Shown here: piece by piece, positions 1 to 9,025 of the stretch | How positions within the stretch are numbered: the stretch's first letter is position 1 | Layout of the letters: each line of letters starts with the position of its first letter | From: an uncultured Shewanella sp. | GTDB lineage: Bacteria > Pseudomonadota > Gammaproteobacteria > Enterobacterales > Shewanellaceae | NCBI RefSeq assembly: GCF_947497935.1 | Contig: NZ_CANMIO010000004.1 | Location: forward strand, 186,001 to 250,000 | Direction: 5' to 3' | DNA: 64,000 nt | Program-made: the position numbers and the translations under genes | Notes under the pieces: model-generated | Seen by the model: the letters and a program-made list of their open reading frames with translations, nothing else | Databases searched by the model: none | Told to the model about the DNA's origin: nothing

Positions 1-335
1 GCCGAACCATTAGTGTTCCACGCCGCTTTAGCACTATCACTAAAGATATTTGGCAATTACAACTTAGATTCGACCGAAACAAAGGCACCAAGGCCTTTAG
101 ATTTATCGAACATCCTAAGTTTAGAGCCGCATACGATCTCTTATTGCTTCGCGCCCATGCCGAAGGTGGTGTTTTAGCTAAGAGCGCCGCGTGGTGGAAG
201 AGCTTTGTCGAAGGCAATGAAGATCAACGTAATGTGATTGCTCGCTCAGCCAATAAAGGTGGCCGTAACCGCAACTCTAACCAACGTCGTCGCCGTAAGC
301 CAAGTGCTAAAGCGGCACCAAAATCTGCAGAATAA
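1..335 (+). CDS. pcnB: Poly(A) polymerase I, C-terminal fragment (gene starts before the window)
   Basis: The reading frame is open from base 3 to the stop at 333-335 and gives the C-terminal end of PcnB, which adds 3' poly(A) tails to RNA and so promotes decay. Visible features are the stretch RRFSTITKDIWQLQ, the downstream IEHPKFRAAYDLLLLRA segment, and a basic tail rich in Arg, Asn and Lys typical of enterobacterial-type PcnB, which helps RNA binding. The catalytic domain lies outside the window. The stop overlaps the folK start by one base (TAATG), so the two are translationally coupled, as in many Gammaproteobacteria where pcnB-folK-panB-panC are neighbours. Confidence 0.93.
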   Translation, partial: RTISVPRRFSTITKDIWQLQLRFDRNKGTKAFRFIEHPKFRAAYDLLLLRAHAEGGVLAKSAAWWKSFVEGNEDQRNVIARSANKGGRNRNSNQRRRRKPSAKAAPKSAE

Positions 336-829
336 TGGCGCAAGTCTATGTCGCGTTAGGCGCTAACTTAGCCGATCCAATTAGCCAGCTCGATAATGCC
401 TGTGATGCATTGTTGAGTCTGGCGAATGCAGATTCCTTCAGCGTTTCCCCCTATTATCGCTCCGCCCCTATGGGTGACGTCGAGCAGCCAGATTACGTCA
501 ATGCCGTAGCAGGCTTTCAAACCATGCTATCGCCTATTGCGTTACTCGATGCCTTGCAGAGTATTGAAAATCTGCAAGGCCGAGTTAGAGAACTACGCTG
601 GGGACCGAGAACGCTCGATTTAGATCTATTGCTTTATGACAAGCAGCTTATCGATACCCCTCGCTTGACCGTGCCCCATTATGGGATGCGTGATCGCAGT
701 TTCGTATTGGTACCGCTTGCGGATATTGCACCAGAGCTTATCTTGCCAGACAATACTCCGCTTTCAAGTTTGCTCAACGAGTCATTAAGATCCGAGCTAG
801 TGTTAGCTCAAGCTCTGACTGCTGAATAA
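335..829 (+). CDS. folK: 6-hydroxymethyl-7,8-dihydropterin pyrophosphokinase
   Basis: This 164-residue protein matches the usual HPPK length. It transfers pyrophosphate from ATP to 6-hydroxymethyl-7,8-dihydropterin in cytosolic folate synthesis. The N-terminus has the family's YVALGANL, followed by PYYRSAPMG, and the signature RWGPRTLDLDLLLY carries the metal- and ATP-binding residues near residues 88-101. LTVPHYGMRDRSFVLVPL completes the conserved C-terminal half. Its ATG overlaps the pcnB stop by one base, which fixes the start. panB follows 133 bases later, with its own possible promoter in the gap. Confidence 0.96.
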   Translation: MAQVYVALGANLADPISQLDNACDALLSLANADSFSVSPYYRSAPMGDVEQPDYVNAVAGFQTMLSPIALLDALQSIENLQGRVRELRWGPRTLDLDLLLYDKQLIDTPRLTVPHYGMRDRSFVLVPLADIAPELILPDNTPLSSLLNESLRSELVLAQALTAE

Positions 830-854
830 GTGACATTCGGCCGTTGTGATTTTC

Positions 855-868
855 TGTTAGTATAATTC
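855..868 (+). promoter_or_regulatory. Possible promoter -10 element before panB
   Basis: The 133-base gap between folK and panB holds a perfect TATAAT at 861-866, about 97 bases before the panB start. No good -35 hexamer is visible at 16-18 bases upstream, so this is a tentative assignment from one element. Confidence 0.3.
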
Positions 869-962
869 GCATCCGTAATAAAAGGGTTTAACACCGAGAT
901 CATTGAAGTGAGCCCATATTGGCCTACAACCACTTCACAAATTGGGTTAGAAAGTTACCATT

Positions 963-1757
963 ATGTCCAAAATTACAAGTTCTACACTACGTACCTTCAA
1001 GCAGGAAGGGAAGAAGTTCACCGCATTAACTGCCTATGACGCCAGCTTTGCCGGCGCGTTCGATAGCGAAGGCATTGACGTACTACTCGTCGGTGATTCG
1101 ATGGGGATGGTACTGCAAGGACATAGCGATACCCTGCCAGTGACAGTCGACGATATTGCCTACCACACACGTTGCGTTCGTCGTGGTATTGAGCGCGCTC
1201 TGCTGATTGCCGATATGCCATTTATGAGTTATGCAACACCTGAGCAAACCATGATGAATGCCACTACGCTGATGCAAGCGGGCGCAAATATGGTCAAGGT
1301 TGAGGGCGGTAAATGGCTACTCGAAAGCGTAGCTATGCTGACAGAGCGCGGCATTCCTGTCTGCGCGCACTTAGGCTTAACGCCACAGTCTGTCCACGTA
1401 TTTGGCGGCTTTAAAGTGCAGGGTCGCGATGCCGACAATGCTCAGCGAATTCTTGATGAAGCCAAGGCACTAGAAGCCGCTGGCGCTCAGCTGTTAGTGG
1501 TTGAATGCATACCAGCACCGCTAGCCAAAGCGATTACCGAAGCTCTGACAATCCCAGTCATAGGTATTGGGGCGGGTAAAGATACCGACGGCCAAATCCT
1601 AGTCATGCACGATGTACTTGGGATCTCTAGCGGCTATATTCCACGCTTCTCTAAAAACTACCTCAAGCAGACAGGTGAAATTCGCGCCGCTGTTCGTGCC
1701 TATATTGATGAAGTGGCCGAAGGGACTTTCCCTGGCAGCGAGCACACCTTTAACTAG
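963..1757 (+). CDS. panB: 3-methyl-2-oxobutanoate hydroxymethyltransferase
   Basis: PanB makes ketopantoate from 2-oxoisovalerate and 5,10-methylene-tetrahydrofolate, the first committed step to pantothenate and CoA. At 264 residues it has the family length. Visible motifs are LTAYDASFA near residue 23, the metal-binding [12 protein letters not shown] (Asp and Ser), the conserved [35 protein letters not shown], and [19 protein letters not shown] with the family's glycine-rich loop. It is followed by panC 70 bases downstream in the same direction, a normal pathway pair. Confidence 0.97.
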   Translation: MSKITSSTLRTFKQEGKKFTALTAYDASFAGAFDSEGIDVLLVGDSMGMVLQGHSDTLPVTVDDIAYHTRCVRRGIERALLIADMPFMSYATPEQTMMNATTLMQAGANMVKVEGGKWLLESVAMLTERGIPVCAHLGLTPQSVHVFGGFKVQGRDADNAQRILDEAKALEAAGAQLLVVECIPAPLAKAITEALTIPVIGIGAGKDTDGQILVMHDVLGISSGYIPRFSKNYLKQTGEIRAAVRAYIDEVAEGTFPGSEHTFN

Positions 1758-1827
1758 TGTCTATTCACTCGCTCTCAACCTATGAGTTGAGAGCCATTCT
1801 TTAATTGAGTACCAGAGCAGTAAAACC

Positions 1828-2679
1828 ATGATCACGACTCAATCTATCTCTGATATCCGCAAACAAGTAACAGCATGGCGACTAAAGGGCGAAACCGTTG
1901 CTTTTGTCCCGACCATGGGCAACCTGCATTTAGGTCATATCACCTTAGTTAAAGAGGCCAAGACTCGTGCCGATCACGTGGTTGCTTCTATCTTTGTTAA
2001 CCCAATGCAGTTTGGTCAAAATGAAGATCTTGATGCTTATCCAAGAACCCTAGCCGATGATCAGGCTGCGCTCATTGAAGCCGGTGCCGAGTTACTGTTC
2101 ACCCCGACGCCAGATATCATCTATCCAAAAGGTATGGATGCACAGACCTTTGTTGAAGTGCCGAGCATTTCCGATGAACTCTGTGGCGCCAGTCGCCCAG
2201 GTCACTTCAGAGGCGTTGCCACCATAGTCTGCAAGCTGTTCAACATAGTCCAGCCTGACATTGCAGTTTTTGGCCAAAAAGACTTTCAGCAGTTATTAGT
2301 GATCCGCACCATGGTAGAAGATCTATCGATGCCAATTGAGATTGTCGGCGTTGAGACGATACGTGAAGCCTCTGGCCTTGCCATGAGCTCTCGCAACGGC
2401 TACCTAACGACGGAGCAAAAAGATCAGGCGTCGCAAATAAAGCGCACCTTAGATAAAATGGGCGTGTCGCTTAAAGCGGGCTTACTGATTGAGAATGTGG
2501 TCGCAAAGGCGCAAACAGAACTCGAGCATGTCGGCTTTAGAAACGATTATCTCGATGTTAGAAACGCCAATACTTTTGCCATCGCAACGGCTGTCGATAA
2601 AGAACTGGTCATTTTAGTCGCCGCTTACATGGGCTCGACACGACTTATTGACAATTTAGTGGTCAAGTTAGCCCACTAG
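1828..2679 (+). CDS. panC: Pantothenate synthetase
   Basis: PanC condenses pantoate with beta-alanine using ATP, through a pantoyl-adenylate. The 283-residue protein shows the nucleotidyltransferase HIGH-type motif in [11 protein letters not shown] (residues 27-37), [20 protein letters not shown] for pantoate binding, [10 protein letters not shown], and the KMSKS-like region [11 protein letters not shown] near residue 187. A strong hairpin terminator lies about 50 bases after the stop, closing the folK-panB-panC block. No panD is present in the window. Confidence 0.97.
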   Translation: MITTQSISDIRKQVTAWRLKGETVAFVPTMGNLHLGHITLVKEAKTRADHVVASIFVNPMQFGQNEDLDAYPRTLADDQAALIEAGAELLFTPTPDIIYPKGMDAQTFVEVPSISDELCGASRPGHFRGVATIVCKLFNIVQPDIAVFGQKDFQQLLVIRTMVEDLSMPIEIVGVETIREASGLAMSSRNGYLTTEQKDQASQIKRTLDKMGVSLKAGLLIENVVAKAQTELEHVGFRNDYLDVRNANTFAIATAVDKELVILVAAYMGSTRLIDNLVVKLAH

Positions 2680-2731
2680 CAGATAGTCTTTCGTCACAAA
2701 GCAATTTATGACTATTTAACGGCAAGATTTA

Positions 2732-2766
2732 AACGGTTCAAAACACAGTTTTGAACCGTTTTTTAT
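2732..2766 (+). terminator. Intrinsic terminator after panC
   Basis: A perfect 13-bp stem (AACGGTTCAAAAC paired with GTTTTGAACCGTT) closes on a three-base loop, and the descending arm runs into a T stretch at 2759-2765. Confidence 0.9.
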
Positions 2767-3163
2767 TGCCCCCCATTACAAACTGGCGGTGGTCTTATCG
2801 TTTTATCATAGGTGTTTTATCATTGATACTTAGCTATCAAGAATGACTGAAGTCAGCGTAATCTGTATCACTAAACCTTAGCGCTACACCATAGCTCCAT
2901 GACCTCCTCGCAATAAGATAAATCACAAGATTCACCAAGCTATTTTTGCCTATATATATGAGTTCACAACACTTTTAAAGTGCAATTATTTAGTGTCAAA
3001 AAACTGGTGTTCTGCGTCAACTTAAGCCATAGTGTGCTCTATTGTTAAATGTTAAGCATTCTTGTTAATTAAAAAACAGTGTGTGATTATTTCTCGATCC
3101 AGACTTGCTGTTAACAGCTATGCATTTGTATCAACTAAACGGTCAATAAGGATAGTTAGCCGG
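2767..3163. other. Non-coding gap between panC and the DUF4124 gene
   Basis: About 400 bases after the panC terminator hold no convincing gene. A nine-residue minus-strand frame at 2871-2900 has a consensus ribosome site but nothing else to support it. The plus-strand DUF4124 gene must be transcribed from a promoter somewhere here; I do not see a clear one. Confidence 0.5.
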
Positions 3164-3670
3164 ATGGCGAAAGTTATTTTCACTTTTCTCTGCCTCGCTC
3201 TTGCGGGTTCTGCACAGGCAAACAGTATTTTTAAGTGTATAAAAGATGACAAGATAGTCTTTAGTCAACAGTCATGCCCTGAAGAATTTCGCCAGCACAA
3301 GATTGAATACCAGTTAGGGATCACCACAGAAACGGACTCAGATAAACGTATCGAGATCCAAGATCCGCTACAAGCCCTGCTCAACAAAAAAACCATCTCA
3401 AAGAAGCGCCTACTACAGCTGTTAGATAGCGAAATGTATCGACTGCGCCAAGAAAATAGTTATTACGAAATACTCAGAGCCAGTGAACTGCAAAAACTGG
3501 AGCGCGACCGCTATTGGCAGAAAAAAGCACCTAGCGATCCAGAATTCCAAGAGTCAGTGAAAGAGATGAACCAGCACTTTGACCAGCTTGTAAAGGTTAA
3601 TTCTGGCACCATTGAGTTACTCAACGATAGAAAGCTGCAAATAGAAAAAGAGACAACTGCGATATACTAA
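3164..3670 (+). CDS. DUF4124-type secreted protein
   Basis: A 168-residue exported protein of unknown role. The ATG at 3164 is chosen because it opens directly into a signal peptide (MAKVIFTFLCLALAGSAQA), whereas the upstream TTG frame adds 34 residues without signal character; an AAGGA lies 11 bases ahead. The mature N-terminus has the DUF4124 pattern IFKCIKDDKIVFSQQSC, with two cysteines that may form a disulfide, as in many periplasmic DUF4124 proteins. The remainder is charged and helical (RLLQLLDSEMYRLRQE), with coiled-coil character. No operon partner is evident. The family call is from the N-terminal motif only. Confidence 0.7.
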   Translation: MAKVIFTFLCLALAGSAQANSIFKCIKDDKIVFSQQSCPEEFRQHKIEYQLGITTETDSDKRIEIQDPLQALLNKKTISKKRLLQLLDSEMYRLRQENSYYEILRASELQKLERDRYWQKKAPSDPEFQESVKEMNQHFDQLVKVNSGTIELLNDRKLQIEKETTAIY

Positions 3671-3809
3671 GGCTGACATGAGGTATCATCTAAGCCAAAC
3701 TTGTTGAGCGGAGCAGCTAATCTCTGCCTCAAGTCCGGACTGGTTCAATGCAAGTATAGCCCCCCACACCGAGTTAGGTCTGCGTCCAAGCTCAAGGAGA
3801 CAAGATCCT

Positions 3810-4145
3810 TTGAATATCCACTCGCTTACTTGGCCTATTTTGCTTAAACAGCCTCTGCAAGATGAGCTTATCTACCTAACTTCCAGTGAGGAGTTTTTCG
3901 AGCAGTTGAGTTTACTTGGTCCCCTCGACGGCGTATTTATTATCGACACTAACGGCACCAGCTATCACATAGAATCTGACACCTTGCTAAGCCCATGCAC
4001 GCCACAACTGCCAATTGCTACACTAATAGACTGGGTGCGTTTACACGCGAGCCAAGCTGGACACTGCTGCACTAGCAAGTTGAGCGTAAACAATATTGCC
4101 CAGCTATTTGAAATAGTAGTTTTTATCGAACAAGAGTCACCATAA
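3810..4145 (+). CDS. DUF4144-like small protein
   Basis: A 111-residue soluble protein starting at a TTG with a good AAGGAG ribosome site at 3794-3799. The sequence (WPILLKQPLQDELIYLTSSEEF near the start, then a DGVFIIDTNGTSY strand pair and a C-terminal FEIVVFIEQ) resembles the short DUF4144 proteins seen in Shewanella and relatives. There is no signal peptide or membrane segment. It stands alone between two terminators, converging on the yadGH operon. Function unknown; the family assignment is from memory of the sequence pattern. Confidence 0.6.
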   Translation: MNIHSLTWPILLKQPLQDELIYLTSSEEFFEQLSLLGPLDGVFIIDTNGTSYHIESDTLLSPCTPQLPIATLIDWVRLHASQAGHCCTSKLSVNNIAQLFEIVVFIEQESP

Positions 4146-4169
4146 AGCGCTATCAAATGCTTCAAACAA

Positions 4170-4203
4170 AAACGCCAACAGCTTAAGCTGTTGGCGTTTT
4201 AAT
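4170..4203. terminator. Bidirectional terminator between the DUF4144 gene and yadH
   Basis: A perfect palindrome spans 4170-4199 (arms AAACGCCAACAGCTT and its complement). It is flanked by A and T runs on both sides, so it can stop transcription from the plus-strand gene and from the minus-strand ABC operon. Confidence 0.88.
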
Positions 4204-4220
4204 ATGAAGCTTAAAAGAGA

Positions 4221-4997
4221 TCAGCTTCTCAAGCCGATACCACGTGAGATCAGGTAGTAGGCAACACTCCAAAGTGCTGCACAGAAAGCTACCATGATGC
4301 CGATTGATAACGGCACACTCATGTCTGCATAGCCTAGAAAACCATAGCGAAATACGTTAATCATATACACCACCGGGTTTAGCGCTGATACGCCCTGCCA
4401 GAAATCGGGCAGTAATGATAACGAGTAAAACACACCGCCCAAATAAGTTAATGGCGTTAGCACGAAGGTCGGTACGATACTGATATCATCATAACTCTTG
4501 GCAAATACAGCGTTAATCAAACCGCCAAGGGCAAATAGAATCGCCGTTAATAGTACGGTTATCGCCACTAGCCCGACATGATGCAGAGTGATATCGACGA
4601 AGAACATCGCCACCAAGGTGACGATAGTACCGACACATAAACCACGAGCGACACCGCCACCCACGTAGCCTGCAATAATCACATAGTGAGGCACAGGTGC
4701 GACGATCAACTCTTCGAGGTTACGCTGAAATTTAGCGCTAAAAAATGACGATGCCACGTTGGAGTAGGAGCTAGTGATCACCGCCATCATAATCAAACCT
4801 GGGGCGATAAACTCCATATAAGAGACGCCACCCATCTCACCGATGCGCTTACCCACTAAATTACCAAAAATCAAAAAGTATAACGTCATACTGATTGCTG
4901 GCGGCACTAAGGTTTGCACCCAAATACGGGTAAAGCGGTTGATTTCTTTGGTTAAAATACTTTTAAAAGCTGTGAAATACAGCGCTTTCATGTTCAT
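4221..4997 (-). CDS. yadH: ABC-2 type transporter permease
   Basis: A 258-residue inner membrane permease with six predicted membrane spans, of the ABC2_membrane (DrrB/YadH) family. The N-terminal KSILTKEINRFTRIWVQTLVPPAI and the segment VVYMINVFRYGFLGYAD late in the protein are typical. Its start overlaps the yadG stop by four bases (ATGA), so both subunits are translated together. In E. coli yadGH also lies near hpt and the pan genes, which supports orthology. The exported substrate is not known. Confidence 0.9.
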   Translation of the reverse strand: MNMKALYFTAFKSILTKEINRFTRIWVQTLVPPAISMTLYFLIFGNLVGKRIGEMGGVSYMEFIAPGLIMMAVITSSYSNVASSFFSAKFQRNLEELIVAPVPHYVIIAGYVGGGVARGLCVGTIVTLVAMFFVDITLHHVGLVAITVLLTAILFALGGLINAVFAKSYDDISIVPTFVLTPLTYLGGVFYSLSLLPDFWQGVSALNPVVYMINVFRYGFLGYADMSVPLSIGIMVAFCAALWSVAYYLISRGIGLRS

Positions 4998-5938
4998 TTC
5001 ACATCTCCGTTATGCTTACCTTTCTCGACTAACTCAACAAACAGCTCTTCCAAGCGGTTGGCCTTATTGCGCATCGATAGCACCTGAATGCCTTGCTCGC
5101 TCAGTTGGACAAATACCTTGTTCAACCCCTGCTCTTTAGCGACATCCACCTCTAGCGTATGGCTATCGCTCAAGCGACACTGCACACCCGATAGCTCGGG
5201 CACTGAGTCGAGATCTTCTTTAATGTCGAGAATAAAGGTTTCCATATTCAAACGGCTCAACAAAGACTTCATGCTGGTACACTCCACCAGCACCCCCTTG
5301 TCTATGATGCCGATATTACGGCACAGCATTTCAGCTTCTTCAAGGTAGTGGGTAGTCAGAATAATCGTCACCCCTTGAGCGTTAAGCTCAGTCAGGAAAG
5401 TCCACATCGAGCGGCGTAGCTCAATATCGACGCCTGCGGTGGGCTCATCCAGAATAAGTAGCTTAGGTTCATGCATCAAGGCTCGGGCAATCATCAAACG
5501 ACGCTTCATACCGCCTGATAGCTCACGAGCAGCGCTATTGCGCTTTTCCCACAAATCTAGCTGACTTAAGTATTTTTCAGCTCTAGCCATCGCGACATCG
5601 CGCTTAACACCGTAGTAGCCAGCCTGATTAACTACAATTTGCAGTACGGTTTCAAATTGATTGAAATTGAACTCTTGCGGCACCAATCCGATACACAGCT
5701 TCGCCAGCTCAAGCTCTTTATCGATATCGTGTTCGAATACAGAAACTGTGCCTGAAGTCTTTTGTACCAGTGAGCTAATCACACCAATGGTGGTCGATTT
5801 GCCTGCGCCGTTTGGGCCTAAAAGTGCAAAGAAGTCACCTTTATTAACGGTTAAGCTAATCCCCTTTACTGCTTCGACTCCGCCTTTATAGGTTTTTTTT
5901 AGGGAGTCAATAACGAGGGCTGCTTCTGAATTTGCCAT
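4994..5938 (-). CDS. yadG: ABC transporter ATP-binding protein
   Basis: The 314-residue ATPase partner of YadH. It shows Walker A GPNGAGKST (near residues 40-48), Q-loop VPQEFNFNQFE, signature ELSGGMKRRLMIARAL, Walker B LLILDEPTAGVD and the switch histidine in LTTHYLEEAE. The C-terminal 80 residues are an accessory domain of the DrrA/YadG type. It is the first gene of a two-gene operon, separated from hpt by a terminator, so it has its own promoter. Confidence 0.93.
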   Translation of the reverse strand: MANSEAALVIDSLKKTYKGGVEAVKGISLTVNKGDFFALLGPNGAGKSTTIGVISSLVQKTSGTVSVFEHDIDKELELAKLCIGLVPQEFNFNQFETVLQIVVNQAGYYGVKRDVAMARAEKYLSQLDLWEKRNSAARELSGGMKRRLMIARALMHEPKLLILDEPTAGVDIELRRSMWTFLTELNAQGVTIILTTHYLEEAEMLCRNIGIIDKGVLVECTSMKSLLSRLNMETFILDIKEDLDSVPELSGVQCRLSDSHTLEVDVAKEQGLNKVFVQLSEQGIQVLSMRNKANRLEELFVELVEKGKHNGDVK

Positions 5939-5965
5939 GGTTATTCCAATCCATTTGAAAAGTAA

Positions 5966-5991
5966 ATAAAAACTCCCGCGATTGCGGGAGT
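5966..5991 (-). terminator. Intrinsic terminator after hpt (minus strand)
   Basis: Eight-base stem ACTCCCGC/GCGGGAGT at 5972-5991. Read on the minus strand it is followed by TTTTTA, and it lies about 90 bases downstream of the hpt stop. Confidence 0.85.
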
Positions 5992-6078
5992 CGATAGATA
6001 AATTACATCCCTAAGAAGGGCGAATATCAGCTGGTTATAACAGCCATAATATCTGCACCCTATACTTAGTGCTGAAAT

Positions 6079-6612
6079 TTAGTCTTCTAGCGGTACAACT
6101 TTAGCGATATACGGCAGGTTACGGTACTGCTCCGCATAGTCGATACCATAACCCACGATGAACTCATCAGGGATAGTGAAGCCAATGAAATCGACAGGAA
6201 CGTCAACTTCACGGCGCTCAGGCTTATCCAATAGCGTACAAAGCGCTAGGCTCTTTGGCTCACGGATCATCAGCATATCGCGTACCTTGTTTAAGGTATT
6301 GCCTGAATCGATAAGATCTTCCACGATCAACACATCACGACCCTGAATTTCAGACTGCACGTCTTTCAGAATTTTTACGTCGCGGCTGCTGCTCATTTCG
6401 TTGCCATAGCTTGATACCGACATAAAGTCGATCTCAACATGACCTTTAATACGTCTACAAAGATCTGCCATAAAAACAACAGAACCTTTCAGTAAACCTA
6501 CCATCAATAGGCGGTCGCTATCGGCATAATGTGCATTAATCTGCTCAGCCAAAATATCCAATTTTTGATTGATCTCTTCAGCAGTGATCATCACTTCAGT
6601 GGTGTGTTTCAT
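6079..6612 (-). CDS. hpt: Hypoxanthine phosphoribosyltransferase
   Basis: A 177-residue purine salvage enzyme that converts hypoxanthine (and guanine) plus PRPP to IMP or GMP. The PRPP loop is visible in [18 protein letters not shown], and the flexible loop region in [15 protein letters not shown]. The start at 6612 ([14 protein letters not shown]) is preferred over a frame opening 14 codons earlier. It gives the usual length (E. coli 178), lies eight bases after the ubiX stop, and is preceded by GAGAG. It is probably co-transcribed with ubiX and mpl. Confidence 0.95.
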   Translation of the reverse strand: MKHTTEVMITAEEINQKLDILAEQINAHYADSDRLLMVGLLKGSVVFMADLCRRIKGHVEIDFMSVSSYGNEMSSSRDVKILKDVQSEIQGRDVLIVEDLIDSGNTLNKVRDMLMIREPKSLALCTLLDKPERREVDVPVDFIGFTIPDEFIVGYGIDYAEQYRNLPYIAKVVPLED

Positions 6613-6619
6613 AAAACTC

Positions 6620-7273
6620 TCAGTAGTCGATGTCGCTAACGTTATGCTTGTCATAACCCCAACGATTCGTTAGTGCATGGTTAACGCCCAGATGGTCAAG
6701 AATTCGAGCGACCATGAAGTCTACCAGATCTTCAACCGATTTGGGATTATGATAAAAGCCTGGTGCAGCAGGCATGATGGTCGCCCCTAACTTAGAAAGC
6801 GACAACATATGCTCTAAGTGTATGGCACTAAAAGGAGTTTCTCGCGGAACTAAGATTAATTGCCCGCGCTCTTTTATTACCACATCGGCGGCTCTTTCTA
6901 ACAAATTATTACTCATACCGGTCGCTACGGCGGCTAAAGTGCCTGTACTACAGGGGCAAATCACCATCTGCTTAGGCGCAGCAGAGCCTGACGCAGGCGG
7001 CGAAAACCACTCTTCTTTGCCAAGTACAACGAGTTCACCACCGACTTCACCAAATTGTGCCAGCAATTGCTCTTTGGCTTTATCGCCGTTAGCGCTTAAT
7101 TGTAGGCCTTGCTCGGTAGCTAAAACGACACGGGCCGCAGAAGAGATCATCAAAAATACCTGATAATCACTTTTAAGTAAGATCTCTAATAGTCTCAAGC
7201 CATAAGGCGCGCCAGACGCACCTGTCCAAGCCAAGCTTATCGACTTTTCTGCTTTACGATATTTAACACTCAT
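6620..7273 (-). CDS. ubiX: Flavin prenyltransferase UbiX
   Basis: A 217-residue enzyme that attaches a dimethylallyl group to FMN, making the prenyl-FMN cofactor used by the UbiD decarboxylase in ubiquinone synthesis. The Rossmann-like N-terminus [19 protein letters not shown] is diagnostic. Others are [11 protein letters not shown], the conserved [32 protein letters not shown], and [16 protein letters not shown]. Length is close to the bacterial norm (about 190-210). It sits between mpl and hpt with gaps of only a few bases, forming a minus-strand operon. Confidence 0.94.
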   Translation of the reverse strand: MSVKYRKAEKSISLAWTGASGAPYGLRLLEILLKSDYQVFLMISSAARVVLATEQGLQLSANGDKAKEQLLAQFGEVGGELVVLGKEEWFSPPASGSAAPKQMVICPCSTGTLAAVATGMSNNLLERAADVVIKERGQLILVPRETPFSAIHLEHMLSLSKLGATIMPAAPGFYHNPKSVEDLVDFMVARILDHLGVNHALTNRWGYDKHNVSDIDY

Positions 7274-7278
7274 GGCTT

Positions 7279-8664
7279 TTATTTACCTGTTTGATTGCGA
7301 AGCTTAGCAAGCAGCTTTTGATGTAAACCGCCAAAGCCACCATTACTCATAACAATAATAGTATCTCCACTATTGGCTTGAGCTGATACCTGCTCCACTA
7401 TTTCATCGATATCATATAAGACTTCTACCGGAACCGAGGCTGACGCCATTGCCGCGCTAATATCCCAATCGATATTGCCAGCTTGATACAGAAAAGCGTT
7501 ACTCGCCAAACTGAGTGAGTTCGCCAAGGTATCCTTGTGTACCCCGCTCTTCATAGTGTTAGAGCGCGGCTCTAAAATCACCGTCACCTTGCCCTCGCCC
7601 ACACGAGCGCGCATGCCATTAAGCGAAGTGGTGATCGCCGTTGGGTGATGAGCAAAGTCATCATAGACTTCAATGCCGTTAACCGTATCGAGTAGCTCCA
7701 TACGGCGCTTTGGTGGCGCAAACTGGGTTAATGCGGTTATTGCAGCCTCAGGCTTTACCCCTACATGCCTTGCCGCGGCAATGGCCATTACCGCATTTTC
7801 AATATTATGCTGGCCGATTAATTGCCAATCTAAAATACCTTGTGACTCACCGTCAAAGAAGACTTCAAACTTATGACCATCCTCAGTCAAGTTCACCGCA
7901 TACCAGCCTTGCGAGTTTTCACTCAAGTGGTACTGCTCTTGCTCACTCCAGCAGCCCATCTCGATAACTTGTTGCACACTATTAGCATCCGCTGGCCAGA
8001 TAATCTTACCTTGGCCCGGTACGGTACGAATGACATGATTAAACTGACGTTGGATCGCCTTTAAATCATCAAAAATATCGGCATGATCGAACTCTAAGTT
8101 ATTAATCACTAAGGTGCGTGGCTGATAGTGTACAAACTTGGAGCGCTTGTCGAAAAAGGCGCTGTCATACTCGTCGGCTTCCACCACAAAGAAAGGCGAG
8201 CCACCAAGGCGTGCTGACACACCAAAGTTTTGCGGTACGCCGCCAATCAAGAAGCCAGGCTCATAGCCACAGTCTTCTAAAATCCACGCTAACATGCTTG
8301 AGGTTGAAGTTTTGCCGTGAGTACCTGATACTGCCAGTACCCAGCGCTGTGGCAAAATATGCTCGGCTAAAAATTGTGGCCCTGAGGTATATTTAATACC
8401 GCGGTTTAATACCGCTTCAACACAAGGGTTACCGCGGCTCATAGCATTACCAATCACCACTAAATCTGGCGCATCATCTTCATTGCTGCCTAGTTGTGAC
8501 GGATCGAAGCCTTGAATAAGCTCAATACCCTGCTCTTCGAGTTGCGTGCTCATTGGCGGATAAACATTGGCATCGCTGCCGGTGACTTTGTGCCCTTCCG
8601 CTCTAGCCAATAATGCTAAGCCGCCCATGAAAGTGCCACAAATTCCTAAAATATGTACGTGCAT
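7279..8664 (-). CDS. mpl: UDP-N-acetylmuramate:L-Ala-gamma-D-Glu-meso-DAP ligase
   Basis: A 461-residue Mur ligase that recycles the cell-wall tripeptide by joining it to UDP-MurNAc. N-terminal Rossmann motif [20 protein letters not shown]-binding loop [14 protein letters not shown] near residues 112-125; catalytic region [19 protein letters not shown]-terminal [12 protein letters not shown], and [10 protein letters not shown] typical of Mpl. The ATG at 8664 is chosen over an in-frame GTG three codons earlier: it begins at the usual MHVHILG and has GAGTGG just ahead. It is the first gene of the mpl-ubiX-hpt group and divergent from dcuB. Confidence 0.95.
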   Translation of the reverse strand: MHVHILGICGTFMGGLALLARAEGHKVTGSDANVYPPMSTQLEEQGIELIQGFDPSQLGSNEDDAPDLVVIGNAMSRGNPCVEAVLNRGIKYTSGPQFLAEHILPQRWVLAVSGTHGKTSTSSMLAWILEDCGYEPGFLIGGVPQNFGVSARLGGSPFFVVEADEYDSAFFDKRSKFVHYQPRTLVINNLEFDHADIFDDLKAIQRQFNHVIRTVPGQGKIIWPADANSVQQVIEMGCWSEQEQYHLSENSQGWYAVNLTEDGHKFEVFFDGESQGILDWQLIGQHNIENAVMAIAAARHVGVKPEAAITALTQFAPPKRRMELLDTVNGIEVYDDFAHHPTAITTSLNGMRARVGEGKVTVILEPRSNTMKSGVHKDTLANSLSLASNAFLYQAGNIDWDISAAMASASVPVEVLYDIDEIVEQVSAQANSGDTIIVMSNGGFGGLHQKLLAKLRNQTGK

Positions 8665-9025
8665 GCCTGCCACTCTGAAGAATGAAAAATCTGCCTAATT
8701 CTAACCAATTCCGCACAATATTGTCAGTTAACTCGTGTTTAATATCAGCTAATCACCACGGTTGCCAAAATGACATACTTTCAACCACCTGCTCACCATG
8801 TTGTTAGCAGCTGTTGTAGCCTAGCGCCGGTCAGCGCCAGTTCACACTTTTCAGTAAAAGTTTGACAAATAAATGCGTGTTATCACCTTGTGTAACACCC
8901 ACTATTTAAGCAGTCGGTAACATACGGTATAACTGCGGCTTATTAGCCACCAGTCTATAGACGACTTCTGGTACTGCCTCCAATACAAGTGGCTGACTTA
9001 TTGTTATTGCCTAAAGGAACCCCCA
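8665..9025. other. Divergent promoter region between mpl and dcuB
   Basis: This 361-base gap must hold promoters for mpl (minus) and dcuB (plus). I looked for CRP and FNR palindromes, expected for an anaerobic dicarboxylate exchanger, and found none with both half-sites intact. AAAGGA ends about ten bases before the dcuB ATG. Confidence 0.5.

Noticed and set aside
2871..2900. Nine-residue minus-strand frame with AGGAGG upstream
   Set aside because: Nothing downstream on that strand is regulated by it; the ribosome-site match alone may be chance.
8665..9025. CRP or FNR box before dcuB
   Set aside because: GTGTTATCACC near 8877 looks suggestive, but the half-site spacing is wrong for both regulators.
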